This document shows, in pieces, positions 1 to 7,922 of a stretch of 49,698 nucleotides of DNA. Position 1 is the stretch's first letter. Every line of letters starts with the position of its first letter. The DNA comes from Nonomuraea corallina. GTDB taxonomy: Bacteria; Actinomycetota; Actinomycetes; Streptosporangiales; Streptosporangiaceae. The notes beneath the pieces are model-generated. The model ran no database searches and was not told the origin of the DNA. It saw only the letters and a list, made by a program, of their open reading frames with translations. The position numbers were made by a program, and so were the translations under genes. The stretch covers positions 1-49,698 of the forward strand of contig NZ_JAPNNL010000033.1 of assembly GCF_027620315.1 (NCBI RefSeq), in the 5' to 3' direction.

Positions 1-48
1 TCCCTACCGTAGCCATCACCGCTCGACGTGAGGCAAAGGAGAACGCGG

Positions 49-696
49 ATGCGTATCGGGATCTTGGGGACGGGAACGCTGGCCGGGGCGCTGGGCGAAG
101 GGTGGCTGCGCGCCGGGCACGAGGTGGCCGTCGCGGGGCGCTCGCCGGACAAGGCGCGGCTGCTCGCGGAACGGCTGGGCGGCGGGGCACGCGCCGTCGC
201 CCCGCGCGAGGCGGTCGCGGACCGCGACGCGGTGCTGCTCGCGGTGACCTGGCAGGGCGCCGAGGACATGCTGCGCGGCGCGGGGGCGGCTGACGGCGCC
301 CTGGCGGGCACGGCGCTGATCGATCCGACGAACGCCGTCGAGCACGGCGTGGGCGTGCTGACCACCGGACCCGGCGAGGCGATGGCCCAGCGGCTCGCCC
401 GGCAGTCCCCCGGAGCGCACGTCGTCAAGGCCTTCCACCTGTTCCCCGCCGATCAGTGGACGAGCCCTCGCGCCGCAGGCGAACCCCCTGTCACGGTGGC
501 GATGTGCGGGGACGACGCGGAGGCGCTGCGCGTCGTCGGGCAGCTGGTCCGGGATGTCGGCGGGGCCCCGGCCGTGCTCGGGCCGCTGGACCGCGCTCGT
601 CAGCTGGAGGAGGTGGCCGGGTTCGTCATCGGGCTGGCCTTCGGCGGCGCCGACCCCAACTCCGCCATCCCGCGCGTCCCTTCGGTGGCCGCGTGA
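49..696 (+). CDS. NADP-dependent Rossmann-fold oxidoreductase (F420H2:NADP reductase / YrpG-like)
   Basis: The 215-residue protein opens with the dinucleotide-binding pattern MRIGILGTGTLAGALG, followed by AVAGRSPDKA, where the Arg after the second strand suggests NADP preference. A later HVVKAFHLF segment resembles the VKAFN motif of the family that includes F420-dependent NADP reductase and YrpG/DUF2075-type dehydrogenases. The substrate cannot be read from sequence. I chose the ATG at 49 because AAAGGAG (35-41) sits 7 nt upstream; an in-frame GTG at 28 has no such site. It converges with the DHFR-like gene on the other strand, with a hairpin between them. Confidence 0.85.
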   Translation: MRIGILGTGTLAGALGEGWLRAGHEVAVAGRSPDKARLLAERLGGGARAVAPREAVADRDAVLLAVTWQGAEDMLRGAGAADGALAGTALIDPTNAVEHGVGVLTTGPGEAMAQRLARQSPGAHVVKAFHLFPADQWTSPRAAGEPPVTVAMCGDDAEALRVVGQLVRDVGGAPAVLGPLDRARQLEEVAGFVIGLAFGGADPNSAIPRVPSVAA

Positions 697-723
697 CCCG
701 GTGAGCCACGGCGGTTCACCCGC

Positions 724-755
724 GCGCCCTGGAGACGTTCCAGGTCACAGGGCGC
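724..755. terminator. Inverted repeat between convergent genes, probable bidirectional terminator
   Basis: GCGCCCTG (724-731) pairs with CAGGGCGC (748-755). Inside it an alternative stem CCTGGA (728-733) / TCCAGG (739-744) with a 5-nt loop can form. It lies 28 bp after the stop of the plus gene and 61 bp past the end of the convergent minus gene. There is no T-run, as is common for actinomycete terminators. Confidence 0.5.
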
Positions 756-815
756 CCGCGCGCTGGACGTGCCGATGCCGGTCACGGCCCTCACCGCCCG
801 CCGAGCCGGCACGGG

Positions 816-1481
816 CTATCGCTGCCGGACGGCGTAGGTCAGGTGGGTCACCCGGGACGACCCGTCCGTGCGGGTCTGTTCGAGGGCGAGGCGGTCCGGG
901 TCCACGCGGTCGAACAGGCGGATGCCGGTGCCGAACAGCACGGGCGCGAGGGCGATCGTGAACTCGTCGATGAGCCCCGCCTCCAGGTACTGCTGGATCG
1001 TCTCGGCGCCGCCGGCGATGCGCACGTCGCGGTCGCCGGCGGCCTGGCGGGCCTGGTCCAGTGCGCTGACGATGCCGTCGGTGACGAAGTGGAAGGTGGT
1101 GCCTCCCGGCCGCTCCCACGGGTCACGCTTGGTGTGGGTGACGACGAACACCGGCGTGTGGAACGGCGCCTCCTCCGGCCACGCCAGCTCACCCCCGTCG
1201 AACATGCGCCTGCCCATCACGCTCGCGCCGGTGCGCTCGAACGTCGCCCGCAGGGCGTCGTTGTCGGCTCCTTCCTCGCCGCCCTGGCCCAGCTTCAGGT
1301 TCTCCCTGAACCACCGCTGCGGGAACACCCACGCCTGCAGCTCCGACCATTTCCGCTGCCACCGCCGGGCCCGCGGGTCGCTGCGGCCCTCGGGCGTGAA
1401 GACGAGGTCGAGGGGCACGTCCTCGGGCGCCATGAAGCCGTCGAGCGACATCGTCACACTGAAGAACACCTTGCCGGCCAT
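816..1481 (-). CDS. Dihydrofolate reductase-like protein (RibD C-terminal domain family)
   Basis: 221 residues. The N-terminal MAGKVFFSVTMSLDGFMA and the later ASVMGRRMFD, DVRIAGGAETIQQYLEAGLIDE and VLFGTGIRLFD blocks are the signature of the RibD_C/DHFR-like superfamily (YwjB, YyaP). These proteins bind NADPH; most have no established substrate and are not true folate enzymes. The start codon overlaps the stop of the upstream SRPBCC gene by 1 nt (TGATG), so the two are translationally coupled in an operon headed by an ArsR regulator. Confidence 0.88.
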   Translation of the reverse strand: MAGKVFFSVTMSLDGFMAPEDVPLDLVFTPEGRSDPRARRWQRKWSELQAWVFPQRWFRENLKLGQGGEEGADNDALRATFERTGASVMGRRMFDGGELAWPEEAPFHTPVFVVTHTKRDPWERPGGTTFHFVTDGIVSALDQARQAAGDRDVRIAGGAETIQQYLEAGLIDEFTIALAPVLFGTGIRLFDRVDPDRLALEQTRTDGSSRVTHLTYAVRQR

Positions 1482-1984
1482 CAGCTCTCCGCTCCGTTCC
1501 TGGTCGTCTTCGACGCGAGTTCGGCGACGTAGGCCGCCAGGTGGCTCAGGGTCTGCTCGCCGCCCTCGATCGCGTGATACTTCTCCACCGCCTCGTCACG
1601 GAGCTCCTTGGTGGGGAACACCGTGCGCATCATGATCCGGGTCTCCTCGCCGGCCGGCTCGAAGGTCAGGAGCGACGCGAAGGCGTTGGGGTCGTCGCGG
1701 GACTCGCCGTGCTCCAGCGCGATCCGCTCCGGCGGCGCGATCTCGGTCCAGGTGATCCACTCCTGGTAGTCGGTGCCGTCCGGCCCGTGCATCACGAAGT
1801 CCCAGACCCCGCCGACGCGGAAGTCGAAGGACCGCGTCGTGGTCGTGAACCCCTCCGGCCCCCACCACCGCGCCAGGTGCCGGACCTCGGTGAACGCCTC
1901 GAACACCAGCTCCCGTGGGGCCCTGACGGCCCGGGAGACCATGATCTCGCGGTCGGCCTCGCCGCCGCTATCGGTCGTCATCAT
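1481..1984 (-). CDS. SRPBCC / AHSA1-family ligand-binding protein
   Basis: 167 residues of the Aha1/START-like fold: VSRAVRAPRELVFEAFTEVRHLARWWGP at the N-terminus, RVGGVWDFVMHGPDG in the middle, and a C-terminal helix ending SHLAAYVAELA. The family binds hydrophobic ligands in a helix-grip pocket. It is very often encoded next to an ArsR repressor, as here, where the 5' end overlaps the ArsR gene by 17 nt. It may sense or sequester the same ligand that induces the operon, but the ligand is unknown. Confidence 0.88.
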   Translation of the reverse strand: MMTTDSGGEADREIMVSRAVRAPRELVFEAFTEVRHLARWWGPEGFTTTTRSFDFRVGGVWDFVMHGPDGTDYQEWITWTEIAPPERIALEHGESRDDPNAFASLLTFEPAGEETRIMMRTVFPTKELRDEAVEKYHAIEGGEQTLSHLAAYVAELASKTTRNGAES

Positions 1985-2336
1985 CGGTGCTTTCTCCTGC
2001 CTTGTCCTGTTTCAGATCTTGTACGTACGCGTCCAGCCGGTCGAAGGTCCCGTTCCAGAACGCCTCGAAGCCGCCCACCCACTCATGGACGGGCCGCAGT
2101 CCCCGGGCGTCCAGGCCGTACAGCCGCTGCTTGCCCGCCCCGCGGACCCGCACCAGCCCGACCTCGCGCAGCACCCGCAGGTGCTTGGACGCCTGCGGCT
2201 GGCTCATCCCGAGGTCCCGCGCCAGCTCGGTCACGGGCCGCTCGCCGCCCCGCAGCAGCGCCAGGATCTCCCGTCGCTGCGGCTCGGCGATCGCGTTGAA
2301 CGCGTCGGAGGTCGTCGCCGCTCGTGCCATGGCCAC
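1968..2336 (-). CDS. ArsR-family transcriptional repressor
   Basis: 122 residues with a winged helix: AIAEPQRREILALLRGGERPVTELARDLGMSQPQASKHLRVLREVGLVRVR, then KQRLYGLDARGL. This is the non-metal, SRPBCC-associated ArsR type; no metal-binding CxC is present. The start may be the GTG at 2336 or the ATG at 2330, with no clear ribosome-binding site for either, so the message may be leaderless. A perfect palindrome at 2342-2357 lies immediately upstream and is the likely operator, shared with the divergent MFS exporter gene. Confidence 0.9.
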   Translation of the reverse strand: MAMARAATTSDAFNAIAEPQRREILALLRGGERPVTELARDLGMSQPQASKHLRVLREVGLVRVRGAGKQRLYGLDARGLRPVHEWVGGFEAFWNGTFDRLDAYVQDLKQDKAGESTDDDDR

Positions 2337-2341
2337 ATCAT

Positions 2342-2357
2342 ATGCCTATATAGGCAT
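2342..2357. promoter_or_regulatory. 16-bp perfect palindrome, probable ArsR operator
   Basis: ATGCCTATATAGGCAT reads the same on both strands and is AT-rich in a GC-rich genome. It lies between the divergent ArsR start (2330/2336) and the MFS start (2400), so one repressor could control both directions. That ArsR-family dimers bind such palindromes near the promoter is established; the assignment here is by position. Confidence 0.7.
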
Positions 2358-2399
2358 GCATTGCAACGCGACGGGAGACCGACCGCTAGGCTGACGGCC

Positions 2400-3659
2400 A
2401 TGACCATGACCCGGTGGCGGCGTAACGTCGCGCTGTTCCTGACCGGGCAGACCGTGTCGTTGTTCGGCTCGATGGTCGCGCAGTACGCGGTGATGTGGTG
2501 GGTGACGCTGCAGACCCGCTCGGGGCTGGCGGTGGCGCTCTACGCGGTGGCCGCGTTCCTGCCTCAGGGAGTGGTGTCGATCTTCGGCGGCGTGCTCGCC
2601 GACCGGATGAACCGCAGGGTGCTGGTCATGGTCGCCGACGGCGCCATCGCCGCGGCGACGCTGGCGCTCGCGCTGCTGATGGCCAACGGCGTGACCGACC
2701 TGTGGATCGTCCTGCTGGCCGTGGTCGTCCGGTCACTGGGAGCCGGGGTCCAGACGCCCGCCGTGCAGGCGATGATCCCGCAGATCGTGCCGGGCGAGCA
2801 CCTGATGCGCGTCAACGGGATCTTCCAGACCATCCAGTCGGCGATGGCCCTGCTCGCCCCCGCGGCCGCCGGCGCGATCTTCGCGGCCTTCGGCCTCGTC
2901 CCCGTCTTCTTCCTGGACGTGGTCACGGCGGTGCTCGGGATCGGGCTGCTCGCCCTGGTCGCCGTCCCGACCCTGGAACGGGCGGGCGAGGCCCGCCTCA
3001 CCTACCGGCAGGACCTGACGGAGGGGATGCGCTACATCCGCGCCCAGCCGACCGTCCGCTGGCTGCTCGTCGTGTACGCGGTCATCTTCCTGCTCACCGT
3101 GGCGCCCTCGTTCATCACGCCGCTGCTGGTGGCGCGCACGTTCGGCGGCGAGGAGTGGATGCTGGCGGCGCTGGAGATCGCCTTCAGCCTGGGCATGCTG
3201 CTCGGTGGCGTCCTGATGTCCACGGTGCTGGCCAGGCGCAGCCCGATCAGGCTGATCCTCGTCGCCGTCTACGGCTTCGGGCTGGCGACCGTGGCGCTCG
3301 GGCTGAGCGGCAACCTGTGGGTCTTCTACGCCTTCATGTTCGCGTTCGGGCTGCTGGTGCCGCCGTTCTCGACGCCGTTCATGACGCTGATCCAGGAGAC
3401 CGTCGTGCCCGCCATGCACGGGCGGGTGTTCAGTTACGTCGGCATCGTGATGGCGCTGGCCACGCCGATCGGCATGGCCGTGTTCGGTCCGGTGGCCGAC
3501 GTGGTCAGCGTGCAGGCTCTGCTCATCGGCTCGGGCCTGGCCGCCATCGCCGTGATCACGGTGGCCACCCGCCTGCCCTCCGGCCGGGCCACCATCGCCG
3601 CCGCCCGCGCCCGCCCCGCGCCCGTCTCCTCCAAGGAGACCTCGCCCCAGACCGGCTGA
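2400..3659 (+). CDS. MFS exporter (EntS / MFS_3-like)
   Basis: 419 residues with about 12 hydrophobic segments. RRNVALFLTGQTVSLFG opens TM1; the loop between TM2 and TM3 carries GGVLADRMNRRVLVM, the MFS motif A; MHGRVFSYVGIVMALATPIG in the second half is typical of the enterobactin-exporter-like MFS_3 group. I chose the ATG at 2400 (an ATG at 2406 is possible) because the reading frame upstream is antisense to ArsR. It is divergent from ArsR-SRPBCC-DHFR and probably induced with it, suggesting efflux of the same inducing compound. Confidence 0.88.
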   Translation: MTMTRWRRNVALFLTGQTVSLFGSMVAQYAVMWWVTLQTRSGLAVALYAVAAFLPQGVVSIFGGVLADRMNRRVLVMVADGAIAAATLALALLMANGVTDLWIVLLAVVVRSLGAGVQTPAVQAMIPQIVPGEHLMRVNGIFQTIQSAMALLAPAAAGAIFAAFGLVPVFFLDVVTAVLGIGLLALVAVPTLERAGEARLTYRQDLTEGMRYIRAQPTVRWLLVVYAVIFLLTVAPSFITPLLVARTFGGEEWMLAALEIAFSLGMLLGGVLMSTVLARRSPIRLILVAVYGFGLATVALGLSGNLWVFYAFMFAFGLLVPPFSTPFMTLIQETVVPAMHGRVFSYVGIVMALATPIGMAVFGPVADVVSVQALLIGSGLAAIAVITVATRLPSGRATIAAARARPAPVSSKETSPQTG

Positions 3660-3670
3660 TCGAGGGCTGC

Positions 3671-3697
3671 GCCGCCCGGTTCGATCCCGCGGGCGGC
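3671..3697. terminator. Hairpin between convergent MFS and IclR genes
   Basis: GCCGCCCG (3671-3678) pairs with CGGGCGGC (3690-3697) around an 11-nt loop. It sits 11 bp after the MFS stop and about 30 bp beyond the IclR stop on the other strand, so it could terminate both transcripts. No T-run. Confidence 0.5.
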
Positions 3698-3701
3698 GGC
3701 C

Positions 3702-3738
3702 TCAGGAATAGATTTCAGGAATAGACCTCAGGAATAGA
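3702..3738. repeat. Three tandem 13-bp repeats at the 3' end of the IclR gene
   Basis: TCAGGAATAGA occurs at 3702, 3715 and 3728, each followed by two variable bases, giving an exact 13-bp period. The third copy is the end of the IclR reading frame on the minus strand, where its TCA is the TGA stop. The other two repeat that stop-bearing end just downstream of the gene. Because 13 is not a multiple of 3, expansion shifts frame, but every copy brings its own potential stop. Confidence 0.85.
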
Positions 3739-4492
3739 GAGGCTGGGAGAGCGAGGATCCCTGCTGCTGGAGGTAGTCGCGGATCGTCGCGCTCAGGCGC
3801 CGTCCGCGCTGCTCCAGCTCGGACGCGGGCACGACGACCCCGGAAAGGCTCACGGCGTAGTAGTCGCCGTTGAACGCGAAAGCCGTGCCGGTGCACACGT
3901 AGCCGGGCTGCCACTCCTCCTGCTCGATGCTGAATCCGCGTTCCGCGCACCGGGCGACATCGGCGGCGAGCCACTCCATGTCGGTGATGGTGTCGCGGGT
4001 GAAGCGGGCCAGCGGCGGCTTGACCCCGGCCTCGGCGAGACGGTCGGGCCAGAAGAGGGCGAGGATCGCCTTTCCCATCCCGCTGCAGTGCAGCGGCATG
4101 CGGGTGCCGAGCAGCGAATAGCGAACGAATCCGTCAGGCGAGTCGATTTTGTCGATGACCGTTATCATCCCGTCGCGAAGCAGCCCGATGTGCGCGGTCA
4201 CCCTGAATTCCTCGGTGAGGCCGCGCACCAGCGGCCGGATCAGGGAGACGATGTCGATCCGGCCGAGCGCCAGGGTGCCGAGTTCGGCGAGCCGCAGACC
4301 GAGGAGATAGTGCTTGCCGTCCGCGGAGCGCCGGACGAAACCGTTACGCTCCATCACCCGCATCGTCCGCAGGCAGGTCGTCGTATTGATGTCGCACTTC
4401 TCGCACACTTCGGTCAGCGTGGCCTGCTCGACCGTCGCGAGAAACCCCAGGATTTCGAGGGCCCGTTCCAAGCTGCGTAGCTCGTATGCCAT
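3728..4492 (-). CDS. IclR-family transcriptional regulator of the divergent catabolic locus
   Basis: 254 residues. The N-terminal winged helix spans about 5-65 (SLERALEILGFLATVEQATLTEVCEKCDINTTTCLRTMRVMERNGFVRR in outline), followed by the IclR effector domain with HIGLLRDGMITVIDKIDS, LHCSGMGKAILA and VSLSGVVVP. An AAGGGG site 9 nt upstream supports the ATG at 4492. It starts 12 bp after the ABC ATPase gene, so it is the last gene of the transporter operon and probably controls both arms in response to a pathway acid. The C-terminal codons are triplicated in the flanking DNA. Confidence 0.92.
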   Translation of the reverse strand: MAYELRSLERALEILGFLATVEQATLTEVCEKCDINTTTCLRTMRVMERNGFVRRSADGKHYLLGLRLAELGTLALGRIDIVSLIRPLVRGLTEEFRVTAHIGLLRDGMITVIDKIDSPDGFVRYSLLGTRMPLHCSGMGKAILALFWPDRLAEAGVKPPLARFTRDTITDMEWLAADVARCAERGFSIEQEEWQPGYVCTGTAFAFNGDYYAVSLSGVVVPASELEQRGRRLSATIRDYLQQQGSSLSQPLYS

Positions 4493-4504
4493 GTGCTCAG
4501 CCCC

Positions 4505-5186
<682 letters not shown>

Positions 5187-5194
<8 letters not shown>

Positions 5195-5981
5195 CGTTAC
5201 GTCCGAAGTAGGCGCGGAGAACGGCGGGATCGGCGAGGACCTCGGTCGGCGTGCCGCGGGCGAGGACTTCGCCGTTGCTGAGGACGACGGCCTCTTCGCA
5301 CGCCCTCCTGACCAGGTCGACGTCGTGCTCGACGAGCATGACGGTGGCTCCGGTGGTGCGTTGCGCCTGTTTGATCGCATCGAGCAGCAACCGGCGGCTG
5401 GTGACGTCCAGCCCGGCGGCGGGCTCGTCGAGCAGGAGCAGGTCGGGTTCGGCGGCGAAGGCGCGGCCCACGTCGACCAGCCGCCGCGCCCCGAAGGGCA
5501 GGTCCTGGACGTCCCGGTGCAGGAGGTCGGACAGCCCGAGGACCGCTGCCACCTCCTGGGCCGCTTCCAGGTCGCGGCGTGCCTGGCGGCGGCCGGTGCG
5601 GCTGCCGCCGATCTGGCGCAGCAGCCCGACGGTGCGAAAGCGTTCCCGGCCGAGCAGGAGGTTGTCGAGCACGGTCAGGTCTTCGAGCAGGCGCACCTGC
5701 TGGAAGCTGCGCAGGATGCCCGACCGTACCCGGGCCACGGTGCTCGTGCCGGTCAGTTCCCGGCCGCGGAAGCGCACCGAGCCGTGCTGGGGTGTGATCA
5801 CCGCGGAGATGACGTTCATGATCGTCGTCTTGCCGGCTCCGTTGGGCCCGATCAGGCCGAACAAGGAGCCTTCGGGCACGTCGAACGACACCCCGCCCAG
5901 TGCCCGCACGCCGTTCACGGTGACCCGCACGTCACGTACTTCCAGCACGGCCGGGGGCGGGCCGGCCTGGTCGGTGGCCAT
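5187..5981 (-). CDS. livG: Branched-chain/amide ABC transporter ATP-binding subunit, LivG type
   Basis: 264 residues (one more if the GTG at 5984 is used). Walker A is GPNGAGKTT; the signature region is LPFGARRLVDVGRA, the usual LivG variant of LSGGQ; Walker B is LLLLDEPAAGLD, followed by MLVEHDVDLV with the switch His. The start overlaps the LivM stop by 1 nt (ATG) or 4 nt (GTG), a translational coupling seen along this whole operon. It pairs with LivF as the heterodimeric ATPase. Confidence 0.92.
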
Positions 5982-6985
5982 CACGACGAGCTCCGTTCAG
6001 CGGCCGGGGTCAGGGGAGGTGGAGGTGCGGCGCCGCGGCGTGCCACCCGATCGCGGATACCGTCCAGCACGCTGGCGATGCCGCCGGGCAGCACGACCAG
6101 CAGCAGCATGAGCACCGCCCCGTTGACGATCGGGTAGGCGTTGGGGATGCCCAGGCGGGCGAACAGCTCGGGCATGAGCACGACGTACGCGGCTCCCAGC
6201 CACGCGCCGTGCGCCCGCCCCGTACCGCCCAGGATGAGCGCGACGAGCAGGTTGAGGGAGGAGAACACCGTGAAGCCGGCGGGGGTGACGCTCCCGGCCA
6301 CGTGCGCGAGCACGACGCCGGCGAGCCCGCCCAGCATCCCGCTGAGCATGAAGGCGATCAGCTTGGTGCGGACGGTCGACACGCCGGCCGACTCCGCGAG
6401 CAGGTTGGAGTTCTTCACCGCCGCCATCGCGCGGCCGATGGGATTGCGTTGCAGGCGGATCACGAGCCAGGTCGCCAGCAGCGCGATCACGGCCGCGAGC
6501 CCGTAGCCGACCAACGGATCGGCGGTGGTGATCGCCCCGAACCCGCCGGGGTTCACCAGGAGCCCCTGGGTCCCGCCGGTGACCGAGGCGAAGGTGGTCA
6601 GGCCCCACTGGAAGAGCTCGACGAACGCGAAGGTCAGGATCGCCAGCCTCAGCCCGGACACCCGCAGCGCCGGGAGCCCCACCAGGATGGCGGCGAGGCC
6701 GGCGACCACGGCGGCGGCGATCAGTTCGACGCCGATCGACACCGAGGTCGTGCGCGACATCCAGGCCGCGGTGTACGCGCCGATGCCGATGAAGACCGCC
6801 TGGGCGACCGACAGCACGCCCGCTCGCCCGAACACGATGTCCAGCCCGATGATCGCGGTCACGTAGACCAGGATCATCGTCGCTTGGTACAGGCTGAACG
6901 AGTCGAGCAGCAGCGGGAGCACCGCCAGCACCGCGAGCAGGAGGACCGGGCGCAGCGTGCGGGCAGGTGATCGTCGGTCAGGCAC
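5981..6985 (-). CDS. livM: Branched-chain/amide ABC transporter permease, LivM type
   Basis: 334 residues with 8-10 hydrophobic helices. The motif IGLDIVFGRAGVLSVAQAVFIGIGAYTAA is the LivM version of the G-x-x-S-x-G-x-A-x-F-x-G-x-G-A-Y signature, and RNPIGRAMAAVKNSNLLAESAGVS is the cytoplasmic coupling loop. Hydrophilic residues (RRGAAPPPPLTPAAERSSS) form the tail. The GTG start at 6985 overlaps LivH by 8 nt. It forms the transmembrane channel with LivH. Confidence 0.92.
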   Translation of the reverse strand: MPDRRSPARTLRPVLLLAVLAVLPLLLDSFSLYQATMILVYVTAIIGLDIVFGRAGVLSVAQAVFIGIGAYTAAWMSRTTSVSIGVELIAAAVVAGLAAILVGLPALRVSGLRLAILTFAFVELFQWGLTTFASVTGGTQGLLVNPGGFGAITTADPLVGYGLAAVIALLATWLVIRLQRNPIGRAMAAVKNSNLLAESAGVSTVRTKLIAFMLSGMLGGLAGVVLAHVAGSVTPAGFTVFSSLNLLVALILGGTGRAHGAWLGAAYVVLMPELFARLGIPNAYPIVNGAVLMLLLVVLPGGIASVLDGIRDRVARRGAAPPPPLTPAAERSSS

Positions 6986-7850
6986 GGGCTTCCCGCCCTT
7001 CGGAGAGGTAGCTCCGCGGCGCGAAGGCGAGCACCACGATGATCAGTGTGAACACGGCGGGGGTCACGGCCTGGGCCCCGAGCAGATAGACGACGAACGC
7101 CTCGTAGACGCCGAGCCCGAAGGCGAACGCCAGCGGGAGACCGAACCGGTTGAGCCCGCCGAGGATCCCCGCGATGAACGCCTTCATCGCGAAGGGCGTC
7201 ATGTAGTACGCGTCCACGCTGGTCCGGCTGGCGACCAGGATCCCGGCGACCGAGGCGAGGATCGCGGCGAGCGCCCAGGTGGCCACCCGCACGCGGGCGG
7301 ACGGGATGCCCAGTGACTCCGCGACGGCCCGGTTCTCGGCGACGGCGTTCAGCATCGCGCCGACCCGGGTGCGCCGGCGCACGAGCGACAGGCCCAGCAC
7401 CGACAGCAGCGCCACGACGATCGTCACCAGGTCGCTCAGGTTCACGGCCAGCCCGCCGAGGTCGAAGACCGTCCGGCTGCCGAGGGTGAGGTAGGACTGG
7501 GTACGTCCGCCGAGCACGTTCTCAGCGACGGCCGTGGCCAGCAGGAGCAGGCCGAGCGTCGCCACCAGGTCGGAGCCGACCTGCCGGTCCGACGCCCGTT
7601 GCAGGACGAGCGCGTCGAACAGGACGGCGACGACCACCGCCGTCAGGACCGCCAGCACGATGGCGACCAGGGGGTTCACGCCGAGCTGCTGGTAGAGGTA
7701 CCAGCTGAAGAAGGCCGCGATCATGCCGAACTGGCCGTGCCCGAAGTTGACGGCCTTGCTGACCTGGTAGATCAGCAGGATGCCGGCGAGGAGGAGGGCG
7801 TAGACCCCTCCGGTGGCGGCTCCGCCGATCAGCAACGACAGTTCGGACAT
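6978..7850 (-). CDS. livH: Branched-chain/amide ABC transporter permease, LivH type
   Basis: 290 residues of LivH type: LLIGGAATGGVYALLLAGILLIYQVSKAVNFGHGQFGMIAAFF matches the family N-terminus (GxxYALxALGLxLIYG...NFAHGxxxMxGAY), and RRTRVGAMLNAVAENRAVAESLGI is the coupling loop. It lacks an obvious strong ribosome-binding site. A 10-bp hairpin precedes it, which separates it from the binding-protein gene and may lower its expression relative to that gene. Confidence 0.92.
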   Translation of the reverse strand: MSELSLLIGGAATGGVYALLLAGILLIYQVSKAVNFGHGQFGMIAAFFSWYLYQQLGVNPLVAIVLAVLTAVVVAVLFDALVLQRASDRQVGSDLVATLGLLLLATAVAENVLGGRTQSYLTLGSRTVFDLGGLAVNLSDLVTIVVALLSVLGLSLVRRRTRVGAMLNAVAENRAVAESLGIPSARVRVATWALAAILASVAGILVASRTSVDAYYMTPFAMKAFIAGILGGLNRFGLPLAFAFGLGVYEAFVVYLLGAQAVTPAVFTLIIVVLAFAPRSYLSEGREARA

Positions 7851-7877
7851 CAGCGGCCGGCCGTCCGGGAAGCCGGC

Positions 7878-7902
7878 CTGACCGGGCGGGTGGCCCGGTC
7901 AG
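7878..7902 (-). terminator. Intercistronic stem-loop between LivK and LivH
   Basis: CTGACCGGGC (7878-7887) and GCCCGGTCAG (7893-7902) form a perfect 10-bp stem with the loop GGGTG. It lies 20 bp after the binding-protein stop codon and 27 bp before the LivH start. Such a hairpin inside an ABC operon can act as a partial terminator or as a 3' end-protecting element that keeps the binding-protein message more abundant. Confidence 0.7.
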
Positions 7903-7922
7903 CCCGATCAGGTGTGCGCATG

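Noticed and set aside
1773-2399. Upstream extension of the MFS reading frame
   Set aside because: It runs antisense through the SRPBCC and ArsR genes and across the operator; the protein-like part starts at 2400.
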